Shown piece after piece: positions 15,761-24,634 of a stretch of DNA of 64,000 bases. The notes below the pieces were generated by a model. That model saw only the letters and a program-made list of their open reading frames with translations, was not told the origin of the DNA and did no database searches. Origin of the DNA: Stenotrophomonas maltophilia (lineage in GTDB: Bacteria > Pseudomonadota > Gammaproteobacteria > Xanthomonadales > Xanthomonadaceae); assembly GCF_003205835.1 (NCBI RefSeq), contig NZ_CP029773.1:3008501-3072500 (forward strand), given 5' to 3'. A program made the position numbers and the translations under genes. Position 1 is the first letter of the stretch. The number at the start of each line of letters is the position of its first letter.

Positions 15761-16567
15761 CTAATCCGCCACTGCGGGGAAGCGCTCCGCGTGGTCGGGA
15801 TACAGGTCTACCATGAAGAACTCTCGGCGAAATCTTTCAAAGATTCCCGGGTCGCGGATCATGGCCTCAATCTGAGCTTGTGACCAAACCGCGCCATGCG
15901 CGGCAGCGCGGGCTCGCAGACGTTCCGCCTGCTGCTGAACAGCCTCTTGCGTGAGGTGGCATTCCGCGTAGCCTTCGACAATCAAGCGGTAGATGGTCTG
16001 CGCGCTCAACTGCCAGAACTCGTCGCCAGCTTGCGTTGCCCGAAGGGCACTCATGGCCCGCTCCGAGGACCGGGTCATCAGCAGGGCTTGATAGAACGAA
16101 GACAGCGCTGTTTCCAGATCTCCTGCCGATATCTGCCGTTTGGGAGCCAGGAATGCCCAGAAAGGCGCCCGATGCTCAGCACGAACAAAACTGGCGATGG
16201 CGCCCCCATGGCATGCGGCCACCACCGTGATGAGGTTCAAGCGCGTGGCCACGTTGAGGTTTACGAACGCCGGCTTCATGTCGTTCCACGTCAACCAAGA
16301 CCCGTCAGCGAACTCCAGCCCACCCTCTCCACCGTGGCACTCGATGTGAAGCAACGGCACGTAGGGCTCCCTGGATGCTTGCTGAGCAAGCTGGGCCAGC
16401 AGATCGAGAAAAGCCCCGCTGGAAGGAACACGAACGCTGGCGATGTGAGGAACGCCGCCGATCACCTGCGCCCAGTCTTGGGCATCCGCGAACAGGCGGG
16501 CTGCGGTGTTGAGTTGGCCTTCCGGGAGGGAATCCACGATGAGAATTTGGTTGAAAGTAGCGTTCAT
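15761..16567 (-). CDS. Caspase-like (CHAT/clan CD) protease candidate, last gene of the defence operon
   Basis: A 268-residue protein. Strand-like segments each end in a candidate catalytic residue: VPLLHIECHGG (H78-G79) and, 41 residues later, LITVVAACHGG (C119). The His-Gly ... Ala-Cys spacing and hydrophobic lead-ins are those of clan CD peptidases (caspases, CHAT proteases). An acidic turn GLEFADGSWLTW lies between, as in CHAT proteins. The C-terminal ~130 residues are helical and may contact partners. Its ATG overlaps the stop of the basic-protein gene (ATGA). By analogy with known caspase-like defence effectors it may kill or arrest infected cells; this is inferred. No search was possible. 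Confidence 0.62.
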   Translation of the reverse strand: MNATFNQILIVDSLPEGQLNTAARLFADAQDWAQVIGGVPHIASVRVPSSGAFLDLLAQLAQQASREPYVPLLHIECHGGEGGLEFADGSWLTWNDMKPAFVNLNVATRLNLITVVAACHGGAIASFVRAEHRAPFWAFLAPKRQISAGDLETALSSFYQALLMTRSSERAMSALRATQAGDEFWQLSAQTIYRLIVEGYAECHLTQEAVQQQAERLRARAAAHGAVWSQAQIEAMIRDPGIFERFRREFFMVDLYPDHAERFPAVAD

Positions 16568-17109
16568 CGGCGCCTCCCCAGCCCCGGACTGCCGCCTTGC
16601 ACCACCGGGCTGCCACCTCGCCGCCGCCTCCCATCGTCGGGACCCAGCGCACGCTCTAGACGTTGCAGCGCTGTCTTGGGCGCTGGCCTGGTATCAACGG
16701 ACGGCAGCTTGGCTATCTCAGCCTTACTCATTTTGGTCGAGGGCTTGAACCGATTCTTGGGAAGCTTTGTCTTCCCCGGCACTTTCTTCTCAAGCGGCTT
16801 CGGTTTCGGTGCAGGCGGCGCTTCGTCGAGCATGCCAAGCTTGGCAGCCACCATGCGCAGTTTCGACGGTGAATTGGCCTTGCGGAGAAAAATGCGCGCA
16901 CGGCGCTCCGCGTAGGCCCGGGACCATCGCATGCGTGTCATTCCCTCGACGATGATCGTTTCCAGGAACCTCTCTTGGGCTGAGGTCAGAACAATCGGTC
17001 CGTTGGGCTGCCCCTTCTTTGACACCCGCTTCTTGGGAGAACGCCCAACAGGACCCTTCTTGCCCGAAGGCTGCGCCGACTTCGGCTTCCTTGCCGATCG
17101 AGGTGTCAC
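16564..17109 (-). CDS. Small, very basic Lys/Arg/Pro-rich protein of the defence operon
   Basis: A 181-residue protein with about 30% Lys+Arg. The first ~40 residues are a basic low-complexity tail (SARKPKSAQPSGKKG). A short folded-looking core follows (VLTSAQERFLETIIVEGMTR ... AYAERRARIF), then Pro/Lys-rich linkers. The charge suggests nucleic-acid binding; the core could be a small helical domain. No family recognised. It starts with GTG overlapping the stop of the upstream gene (GTGA) and its own stop overlaps the protease start, so it is translated with its neighbours and probably links the sensor to the protease. That role is inference. Confidence 0.6.
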   Translation of the reverse strand: MTPRSARKPKSAQPSGKKGPVGRSPKKRVSKKGQPNGPIVLTSAQERFLETIIVEGMTRMRWSRAYAERRARIFLRKANSPSKLRMVAAKLGMLDEAPPAPKPKPLEKKVPGKTKLPKNRFKPSTKMSKAEIAKLPSVDTRPAPKTALQRLERALGPDDGRRRRGGSPVVQGGSPGLGRRR

Positions 17110-18386
17110 CCATCCACCTCCGATTTGGCCGGCCGTGCTTGCGTGCGGTCCCGGTAGGTCTCCGTGACGAAATCCACAAACGCCACGGCAGACGCCACCG
17201 CCAAGCGCGCATGCCGGGGCTGCAGCCCACGGTGCTTACCGTCCTTGCCATGGCCGGTGCCGTAGAGGCGGCGAAGGTTGGCCAGGTTACCGGCGATTTG
17301 GTTCAGGTTGCTCAGGATGCGCTTGATGCACTCGGCCCCCTTGGCTTGGTCATCGATCCCTTCGGGCACCAGGTCCAAGCTCTTGGCCAGCTTCTTGGCC
17401 AAGTCGTTCATGTCGTCGCTCTTGCCTATCTCCACCCCCATCTTGCCCAGGATGGTCTTGCAGCACGATTCCACCAGCTCCTTGGCGCTGCCGATGGCCA
17501 GCTCGGGATCTTTCTCAACCGCGTATTCCATGCGCTGTATCTGCTTGGCGATGGCGCCCGCGTCCAAGGAATCGGCGGCAGACCTTCCCCTCTCAAAGGA
17601 TCGGTGACCGTTGGAGGTCAACGGGCGGGGTTCATACCGGGCCCTTCCTGCGATCCGCTCGACTTCGACCAAGTGCCAACCCGCTTGCCGCAGTTGGTCG
17701 TTGAGGTGCTCAACGATGGTGGCGGCCTCCTCCCGGTCAGGCCTCACCACCGGGTGGACCATCTCCGCCAAGAACCGCAGGAAGGTATCGGCCGGACCAT
17801 CGAGCAACGGGAAACGGTCGTCGTCGAAGATCCAGTAATCGTCCCAGTCAAAATTGTTGACCCGGTGCTGGTAGATGTCCCCGGCCGCATCCTTGTAGCG
17901 CGGATCGGTGGATGGCAACCGCCGAAGCTCGTAGATGCGGCTCAGGAACTCCGTGTCGTCCAACGCGCCGAACACATTCACCTGCTCCAGCCGAAGCCCA
18001 TCGAAGATGTTCCGGCGGACGTTTCGGGGAATGGCAACCGGAGAGGCGGAGCGCCAGTCTTCGTTTTGGCCCACGATGGGAATCAACCGGGCGGCGAAGA
18101 AGTCGCGGCCATTCGGGGGGATGGCTTCCGACAATGCCTCGGTGATCTGTTCGCATACGTCCTTGAGCTTGGGCCGCAAGCGCGCGAACTCCGGCGCCGG
18201 CACCTCCAGCAACACGTTCCAGTAGTTCGTGCCCCCATTCCAGGTATCAGACGTGTCGTGCTGGATAGATGCGGTGGAGGTGCGAAGAAGATCAGCCGCG
18301 TCGGTGTGCCCACTCTCTTGGAGCAGCACGTAAGCGGCGCCCAAGCACCGCTCCAACACGTGGTCATCGAGAGGGTTCGTCAGCAC
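17106..18386 (-). CDS. Abortive-infection family protein (Abi C-terminal domain)
   Basis: A 426-residue protein. The C-terminal ~130 residues match the Abi_C pattern: a helix with ELVESCCKTIL, then LSNLNQIAGNLANLRRLYGTG, HGK and a closing helix ARLAVASAVAFVDFVTETY. The (Y/N)GTGHG motif is the family signature and is seen in AbiJ-type proteins. The N-terminal ~300 residues include an acidic, aromatic stretch (NFDWDDYWIFDDDRFPLLDG) and may be the sensor. GTG start 2 bases after the nuclease stop. Abi_C proteins are linked with phage-triggered growth arrest; here the protein sits between the restriction-like genes and the protease. Confidence 0.72.
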   Translation of the reverse strand: MLTNPLDDHVLERCLGAAYVLLQESGHTDAADLLRTSTASIQHDTSDTWNGGTNYWNVLLEVPAPEFARLRPKLKDVCEQITEALSEAIPPNGRDFFAARLIPIVGQNEDWRSASPVAIPRNVRRNIFDGLRLEQVNVFGALDDTEFLSRIYELRRLPSTDPRYKDAAGDIYQHRVNNFDWDDYWIFDDDRFPLLDGPADTFLRFLAEMVHPVVRPDREEAATIVEHLNDQLRQAGWHLVEVERIAGRARYEPRPLTSNGHRSFERGRSAADSLDAGAIAKQIQRMEYAVEKDPELAIGSAKELVESCCKTILGKMGVEIGKSDDMNDLAKKLAKSLDLVPEGIDDQAKGAECIKRILSNLNQIAGNLANLRRLYGTGHGKDGKHRGLQPRHARLAVASAVAFVDFVTETYRDRTQARPAKSEVDG

Positions 18387-18388
18387 GA

Positions 18389-19582
18389 TCAGCTCCGGCG
18401 AACCAGCATCGCTTGGGCGGGGTCGTAGACGTAATCGGTGATGCTCCCGTCTTGGATGCGCTTGACCGCCTCGTCAATCACCGGAAGCGGGACCAAGAAC
18501 CACTCCCGCGGCTTCACAGGAACTCCCATCCGATCTCGGAGGGTTAGCTCAAGACGCGCAGGCTGGAAGATGCGATGAAAGATGTTCTCAAGGCGAATGG
18601 GATTAACGTTGGCGAGCTTGTAAGTCGCGATGACCTCCACCTTTGCCAACATGTAGGTCGACTCCCTCTCCGCGTTAGCAATCCTGGTCTCAACCTTACC
18701 CCCGGTAACGCCGATCTTGTGGATCAGCTGCTGATTCTCCTGGACGTATGAATTGCGGGAAAGGCTCCGCAGCACATAGATGGTGCCGTTCACCACGTCG
18801 TCCGTTTCCAAAGCATCCCCAAACAGGGGACCGTAATCGTCGTCGGTGATGCGTCGGCCGGTGTCGTCCTTGTAGAGCGCCCGCTGCAAGGAGCGCTCGA
18901 GCAAATCGCTCTCGGTGCCGTTGGAGTAGATCACGCGCAGCCTGGCGTTGGATTCCCCATTGGGCGTGCGCACCGGCTCGCCTACCTCGGCGACGTAAGC
19001 CATCTGCCCGCCGAGAATGAAGAAGTTGCCCTTCTCCACGCTGGCGTCGCGGCCAAACCGCAGGGTTTTCCGGAGCCCCGACTTGAGATCCCCCTCCACG
19101 CGCTCAAAGAGCGGTGCAAAGCGCTCAAAGTCTGCGCAAGGCGTGCGGCTGGCGATGTCTTCCAAGGCCTTGCGCTCTTCATAGGACCGAACGTGACGCA
19201 GCTGGGTGATGTCGTCCTCTGCTCCTCCTTCGCTCACACCCAAGTCGGCCAGCAGGGCGTCATCGTCCACCGATTCATCTTGCCCGGTGGCAGCAAGGGT
19301 TGGGGCTTCTCGGAGCAATCCGTGCGTATCCAAGGGCATGAGCAATGGATGTGCATCGGCAAGCAACCGCAGGCGGTCCAGGCGCACGGCGAACAGGCGT
19401 TCAAAGATGTCGCGCTCCTCTCCATGCTGAGGAGCACGCCCATGCTCATCCACGAACCGGAGGATTTCCTCGAAACCGGCGATCAGCCGTTCTTCCTGGG
19501 GCGTTCGGGCAGCGGCCTTGATCGGGGCCAGATCTTGCCCCAGTTCGGCCAATAAGGCCTCGTCTTCGTCCCAATCAGCCAT
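18389..19582 (-). CDS. GIY-YIG nuclease family protein of the defence operon
   Basis: A 397-residue protein. Two short acidic repeats (DEDEALLAELG near residue 6, DDDALLADLG near 107) precede a divergent GIY-YIG domain: FFILGGQMAYVAEVGEP (187-203) supplies the two strands, ARLRVIYSNGTESDLLERSL (213-232) the conserved Arg and the helix with the metal-ligand Glu. This is the GIY-YIG subfamily commonly annotated next to methyltransferase/helicase pairs. The frame is open upstream to 19813, but ATG 19582, overlapping the helicase stop by 8 bases, is the sensible start. It is the likely DNA-cutting subunit, since neither the methyltransferase nor the helicase shows a nuclease motif. Confidence 0.75.
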   Translation of the reverse strand: MADWDEDEALLAELGQDLAPIKAAARTPQEERLIAGFEEILRFVDEHGRAPQHGEERDIFERLFAVRLDRLRLLADAHPLLMPLDTHGLLREAPTLAATGQDESVDDDALLADLGVSEGGAEDDITQLRHVRSYEERKALEDIASRTPCADFERFAPLFERVEGDLKSGLRKTLRFGRDASVEKGNFFILGGQMAYVAEVGEPVRTPNGESNARLRVIYSNGTESDLLERSLQRALYKDDTGRRITDDDYGPLFGDALETDDVVNGTIYVLRSLSRNSYVQENQQLIHKIGVTGGKVETRIANAERESTYMLAKVEVIATYKLANVNPIRLENIFHRIFQPARLELTLRDRMGVPVKPREWFLVPLPVIDEAVKRIQDGSITDYVYDPAQAMLVRRS

Positions 19583-21680
19583 GATCGCTGCCTCGAGCCT
19601 CTGCCGCCTTGCGTTGCTGGACGTGCTTGGCCAAGGCCACCACGCCTTCAGCCATCTTGCGCTCCCAAGGGTCTGGCGAGTTGATGTCGGGGGCTCGCTG
19701 CTTTTCTGCCTTGAACGCGCGGGCACGCAGGGCCAACGCCTTGGCTTCGTCGTAAGGAATGGCCACGCGCTTGGCTGAAATGCTGGCCTGGACCTGACGG
19801 AGAATCTTCTCATCCATGGCCTTGGCTAACACCGCGTAGGCTGCATCGAACGGGTTGATCCGGTCGATGAGGTCAATGTTCAAATCCCGCACGTTGACGA
19901 ACTTCCGCACCCCGTCGATGAGCGAGGTGTTGCCCTGCTCCCCCTGGGCATCGTCTTCCGCCAGACGCTGCTTGGCCTGTTGGGTCACGTTGAGCGCGGC
20001 GATGGCGTGCTGACGGATGGCCTCCTGGTCTTCCGCGGTCAGGTCCGGGTATCGGTCACGCACGATCTTGCCGAGCTGAACCTGGGTCAGGTCTTCGGGC
20101 AGGGTGTTTTCCTTGTCGAACAGCCCACGTTCCACCGCCGTCTTGTCTTGAATGAAGGTGGTGATCACCTCGTTCAGATCCTCACGGCAGATGCGCGCCG
20201 CTTCGGGCGAGGTCGGCATGGCCAGCCCCCCAATCTCCACGTGAACTTGGCCCGTGGTCGGATTGACGCCCACGTTGTGACCGCCCTCTTGGTAGCCGTC
20301 GTCGCCGTAGTCAAAGCCGTCCATCTTGCCGGCGTTCTTAGGCGTGAACTCGAACCGCGGGGCCAGGACCTGCTCCATGAGCAAGCTGGCCGCGATGGCT
20401 TTCAGGGTGTCGTTGACGGCGTCCACGACCGCGGCCTCGTCGGCAGCGGGTTCGGCGATGAGGTTGGTGAAGCGGGATCGCTCCTTGCCGGGCGCATCGC
20501 GGGTCGCGCGGCCGATGATCTGAACGATTTCGGTCAAACTGCTGCGGTAGCCGATGGTCAGCGCGTGTTCGCACCAAATCCAGTCGAACCCTTCCTTGGC
20601 CATCCCTAAGGCAATGATGATGTCGACGTGGTCTCGGTCGTCCTTGTGCGCAGGATCCTTCAGCGCCGACAGAACCTTGGTGCGCTGTGCAGCGTCGGTG
20701 TCGTCCACCAGGTCGGCAACCTTGAGCACGCGTCCGTCGGCCAGCTCGACCTGATGGAACCCCGTGGCCGGGTCCAATCCCTTCCAGGTGCCCAAGCGGG
20801 ACATGATTTCCTCGACCTCACGGTGCTTGTCCTTGAGGCTCTCCCGGGCATTGACGTTGGGGATGTGGACGATGGTTTTCAGGCCAGGATCCAGCACCTT
20901 CATGATCGCGTCCAGGTAGCGGCCGGTGTAGAAGAAATAGCCGATGTCTAGGGACTTGAGGTAGGTGTAGCCGTTGAGCTGCTCGTAGTAGGTGTAGGTC
21001 ACCGTTTCAAAGCGTGCCTCGTCCGAGGGCGAGAGCACCGCCACGGTGTCTCCACGGAAGTAGGAACCGGTCATCGCCACCACGTGGACCTGTCCATGCG
21101 CGATGAGCTGACCCAGCTGACTGCCCAGCTTGTTGTCCGGGTTGCTGCTGACGTGATGGAACTCGTCGATGGCGATCAAACGGTTGTCGAAGGCCTCGAT
21201 ACCGAACTCGTCCACGGCGAAGCGGAAGGTCGCATGGGTGCAGACCAGCACCCGGTCATCGCTGGACAGAAACTCGCCAACGGCTTTGATTTTGGACTTG
21301 GCGACCTTCCCGTTGTCTTCGCCCGGTGCGTTGCACAAGTTCCACTGTGGCCGAACCACCCAATCGCTCCAGAACCCATGCTTGCTCAGCTCTTCGTCGG
21401 CAAAGCTGCCCCCGATCGAGCGTTCGGGCACCACGATGAAGGCCTGCTTTAGCCCTTGGTTCTCCAGCTTGTCCAACGCAATGAACATCAGGGCTCGCGA
21501 CTTTCCCGAGGCCGGAGGCGACTTGATGAGCAGAAACTGCTCGCCCCGCTTGCCGTAGGCTCGCTCCTGCATGGGCCGCATGCCAAGCGCGTTGACCTTG
21601 TTCGACTCCCCGGTGCGAGCGGCCGTGATGGAGACGGACGGCACGGTGTGCCGATTGGTCGGATTGGTTTCCATGGTCAT
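19575..21680 (-). CDS. SF2 DEAD/DEAH-type helicase of the defence operon
   Basis: A 701-residue SF2 ATPase. Motif I is SPPASGKS, motif II IDEFHH (DEFH), motif III MTGSY, motif V region IIALGMAKEGFDW, motif VI IIGRATRDAPGK. The second RecA lobe is followed by a ~280-residue helical C-terminus with several Lys/Glu-rich helices and no nuclease motif. It resembles the stand-alone translocases of restriction systems (HsdR or Res-like without endonuclease). Its ATG overlaps the methyltransferase stop (ATGA), as expected for subunits made in fixed ratio. Likely role: ATP-driven translocation or remodelling of unmodified DNA for the nuclease. Confidence 0.85.
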   Translation of the reverse strand: MTMETNPTNRHTVPSVSITAARTGESNKVNALGMRPMQERAYGKRGEQFLLIKSPPASGKSRALMFIALDKLENQGLKQAFIVVPERSIGGSFADEELSKHGFWSDWVVRPQWNLCNAPGEDNGKVAKSKIKAVGEFLSSDDRVLVCTHATFRFAVDEFGIEAFDNRLIAIDEFHHVSSNPDNKLGSQLGQLIAHGQVHVVAMTGSYFRGDTVAVLSPSDEARFETVTYTYYEQLNGYTYLKSLDIGYFFYTGRYLDAIMKVLDPGLKTIVHIPNVNARESLKDKHREVEEIMSRLGTWKGLDPATGFHQVELADGRVLKVADLVDDTDAAQRTKVLSALKDPAHKDDRDHVDIIIALGMAKEGFDWIWCEHALTIGYRSSLTEIVQIIGRATRDAPGKERSRFTNLIAEPAADEAAVVDAVNDTLKAIAASLLMEQVLAPRFEFTPKNAGKMDGFDYGDDGYQEGGHNVGVNPTTGQVHVEIGGLAMPTSPEAARICREDLNEVITTFIQDKTAVERGLFDKENTLPEDLTQVQLGKIVRDRYPDLTAEDQEAIRQHAIAALNVTQQAKQRLAEDDAQGEQGNTSLIDGVRKFVNVRDLNIDLIDRINPFDAAYAVLAKAMDEKILRQVQASISAKRVAIPYDEAKALALRARAFKAEKQRAPDINSPDPWERKMAEGVVALAKHVQQRKAAEARGSDHG

Positions 21681-24436
21681 TTCGCCCTTCCCCCCTTCTT
21701 GGGCTTGGCCGGCGCGGCCGTCATCTTGGTGTAGAGATCGAACAACTTTTCCAGCCGCTCAGTGTCGTTTCGGAATCTGCGACCGATGTAGATTCGATCG
21801 ATCACATCATCGTTCCGTTCATGAGCTTGGCGCAGATCCTCCGGCATTTGATCAGCGACATACAAATCCGCGATGGTGGATGGATAGTGCGCCTCTCTCG
21901 CCAGCAAAATCTCCTGGGCACAGGTCATTAGATCTATTCGATTCTGATCCGTTAACAGCGGAACAGGAAAGCTGTTGTAGCAGACGCCCGATGAGTAGCG
22001 AAGATCTGATTTCATTCGCCCCGCAGTCAACGACACCCAGGCAAGATGCATTCGAGAACAAATCAGCGACAACACATACAGCGGCGCATCATAGATAGCC
22101 TGGGCAGCGTCCGATATCACAACATCACTACCCACCAGGCCAACCGGAATGTGCGGCCGCTTTTCCGATGAAACACGCGGAACAATTATCGAAGTGGCCT
22201 TAGCCGTGATCGTGCGCTCAAAGCGATGTGGCGTATCAACCCCTAATTTGCCCCGCTCGCTACCACCCTCTCTATAGGCGACAATCGCGTCCAACCGCTT
22301 CTTGATGAATGGGATCGAGTTCGCCAAAGCCGCCTTATCGTCATCGATCCAAAGGCAATAACGCTCAATTCCATTGATGAACTCCATGGAGCCAAGAATT
22401 TTCCTTACGAGAACCGCAGCCTCCGGATGACCTTGGAGTAACTCGTCCTTTTCATTAGAGGTGAGCATGAAGTTACCCAGATCCCGAGGAATATTTCCCG
22501 CAACCATCTCAGGCAGACCTGAAATAGACTGCGAGTGCTTTTCCACGATGACATTTGGACCGTTCACCAAATAAGCGTTGATATTCCCAACGACCTGCCG
22601 CTGAGAATCCCTGTAAATACATTTGTCACCGACCCGCCGACTCGAAACCCCAACGACCACACAAATTACGTTCGCGTTGTTGCTTGCATTATTGGACCAA
22701 TAAAAGTCCTTATGGGCGAAAAATATTTCCTGACCCCTAGCAAAAATTTGAGGCCAAATAATGGGAACCTGAACCCCCTGACAAATTGAATTTGTTGATA
22801 CGAACGCAAATGCCCCGCCCCTTTCGATATATTGAGATGCCTTCCAGAACCATCCGGCAATGTAGTCCATTGCTTTGTGCTTGCTCCTAGGCCCTAGCAC
22901 AGATTTCAAATCAGCCTTTTGAGAGTCTGTCTGGAACTTATCTCCCACATACGGTGGATTTCCGCAAATGTAGGTTTCTCCACCCTCGTTTTCAAAGTCG
23001 ATTTCGGACTGATCGGCGGGAGCAGTGAACAAGTCGTCGCCCTGGAGGTTGACCTCGGTTCCTGTCGGCGGGCAAACGGAGAGCCAATCGATGCGCAAGG
23101 CGTTGCCGCAGGTGATCCAGTTCTTGCTGTCGAGCGGAAGGACGGTAGCCAACGCCTGCTGCTGCCCGCGGTAAAGCACGTCGCACTGAAACTCGGCAAT
23201 GATGAGCGCCAGCCGGGCAATCTCGGCGGGGAAGTCGTTGAGTTCAATGCCACGGAAATTGTTGATCGGGATCTCGGATTTCCGGTCCTCCTCGCCGCGC
23301 CGCCGGTTGATCTCCGCCTCAATCTTGCGCATTTCCTTGTAGGCGATAACCAGGAAATTGCCGGACCCGCACGCCGGATCGAACACACGGATGTGCGCCA
23401 TCCGCTTGCGCAGGTTGAGCAGCTTGGCCTTGTTGTCCTCCGCGGATTCCAGATGTGATCTCAGGTCATCCAAGAAGAGCGGGTTCAGCACCTTCAGAAT
23501 GTTCGGCACGCTGGTGTAGTGCATGCCCAACGATCCGCGCTCCTCCTTGTCGGCCACCGCCTGAATCATCGACCCAAAGATGTCTGGGTTGATCTGGCGC
23601 CAGTTCAGTTCACCGATCCGGAGCAGATACGAGCGTGCAGCCCGGGTGAACCGCGGAACTTCTGTGCTGCCTGAGAACAACCCGCCATTGACATAGGGAA
23701 ATGCCAGCGCCCAACCATGAAGGCCCGCGCTGGGACGATCATCGGATTTCAAGTTCATCGCCGTGAACAGCGTTCCGAGCACGGCGTCTGTGTTCGATCC
23801 GTCAGGAGCCGACATCCGGTCCACGGTGCGCGTGAACAAGCTATCGCCGTGGAAAATGTCCGTGTCCTCGGCGAAGAAGCAGAAGATCAGTCGGGCCATG
23901 AAGTGATTCATGTCCGATCGCCGCTCGTCGGTGTCCCAGTCCGGGTTGTGGGTCAGCAGCTCCACGTAAAGCTTGTTCAGACGGCCCGTCGCCCGGACAT
24001 CGATCGGGTTTTCCTTGATCTCCTGAACGGTGGTGATGCCAGCGAAGGGCAGGAAATAGCCAAAGTGCTCGGCCAGCTCGGCATAGGGGCATGCCAAAGG
24101 CTCCCCTGTGGCCAGATACTCCGCCTCAAGGGATTCACCGTCGGTGGCAAGGACGAGCTTGATCCGATACGTCGAGTTCTTGGCGCTGGCCTTCAACGCT
24201 TCGAACGTCTCACGCACCTTTCCTCGTTCGCACACTGCCAAGTGGATGTGGTTGCGTTGAAGAATGGCCCCTGGAACGTCGGAAAGATTCGTCCCGCCGG
24301 ACCCGACTTTTCTCAGGCGCTTGAGGGTGACCTCGTTGTTGCCAAACGCCGCCAAGAACTGGAAGGGGAACTCTGCAGAATCAAAGGGAGCCTGGGCCAG
24401 CTCATAGATGGCCTCTTCGATTTCCACCGCGTTCAT
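21677..24436 (-). CDS. YeeA/type IIG-like N6-adenine DNA methyltransferase, first gene of the defence operon
   Basis: A 919-residue class I SAM-dependent methyltransferase. Motif I DPACGSGNF (near 23351-23380) binds SAM and motif IV NPPY (near 22949-22960) marks an adenine-N6 enzyme. The N-terminal ~330 residues (EFPFQFLAAFGNN, MNHFMARLIFCFFAEDTDIF, PYVNGGLF) match the helical region of YeeA/PglX/MmeI-type enzymes; no PD-(D/E)XK nuclease motif is seen there. The C-terminal third is the probable target-recognition domain and is visibly poorer in GC (about 22,300-22,900). The frame opens at TTG 24532, but ATG 24436 (MNAVEIEEAI) fits the family better. First gene of an overlapping six-gene operon; should protect host DNA. 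Confidence 0.9.
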   Translation of the reverse strand: MNAVEIEEAIYELAQAPFDSAEFPFQFLAAFGNNEVTLKRLRKVGSGGTNLSDVPGAILQRNHIHLAVCERGKVRETFEALKASAKNSTYRIKLVLATDGESLEAEYLATGEPLACPYAELAEHFGYFLPFAGITTVQEIKENPIDVRATGRLNKLYVELLTHNPDWDTDERRSDMNHFMARLIFCFFAEDTDIFHGDSLFTRTVDRMSAPDGSNTDAVLGTLFTAMNLKSDDRPSAGLHGWALAFPYVNGGLFSGSTEVPRFTRAARSYLLRIGELNWRQINPDIFGSMIQAVADKEERGSLGMHYTSVPNILKVLNPLFLDDLRSHLESAEDNKAKLLNLRKRMAHIRVFDPACGSGNFLVIAYKEMRKIEAEINRRRGEEDRKSEIPINNFRGIELNDFPAEIARLALIIAEFQCDVLYRGQQQALATVLPLDSKNWITCGNALRIDWLSVCPPTGTEVNLQGDDLFTAPADQSEIDFENEGGETYICGNPPYVGDKFQTDSQKADLKSVLGPRSKHKAMDYIAGWFWKASQYIERGGAFAFVSTNSICQGVQVPIIWPQIFARGQEIFFAHKDFYWSNNASNNANVICVVVGVSSRRVGDKCIYRDSQRQVVGNINAYLVNGPNVIVEKHSQSISGLPEMVAGNIPRDLGNFMLTSNEKDELLQGHPEAAVLVRKILGSMEFINGIERYCLWIDDDKAALANSIPFIKKRLDAIVAYREGGSERGKLGVDTPHRFERTITAKATSIIVPRVSSEKRPHIPVGLVGSDVVISDAAQAIYDAPLYVLSLICSRMHLAWVSLTAGRMKSDLRYSSGVCYNSFPVPLLTDQNRIDLMTCAQEILLAREAHYPSTIADLYVADQMPEDLRQAHERNDDVIDRIYIGRRFRNDTERLEKLFDLYTKMTAAPAKPKKGGRAK

Positions 24437-24634
24437 AAGGCCAAGATCCACGACGAAGCCCCGCCGTGACAGGCGCGGCGGAAGGGAGGATGGGAGCAGT
24501 CCACGTGGCGTTGAAGCAATGACATCCGGCAACTCTCAAAAGACAGGTCCCAAGTATCGTTCAGCCCCATGGTAGAGGGCCACTTTCGCAGCACCTGCGA
24601 CGTAGCAAGCCTTTGTTTCCAAAGGCTCTCCCCA

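Noticed and set aside
15761..24436. Assignment of the operon to BREX, DISARM or classical type I restriction.
   Set aside because: No PglZ, BrxC/BrxL, DrmA/DrmB, HsdR or HsdS proteins; helicase and methyltransferase alone are not enough.
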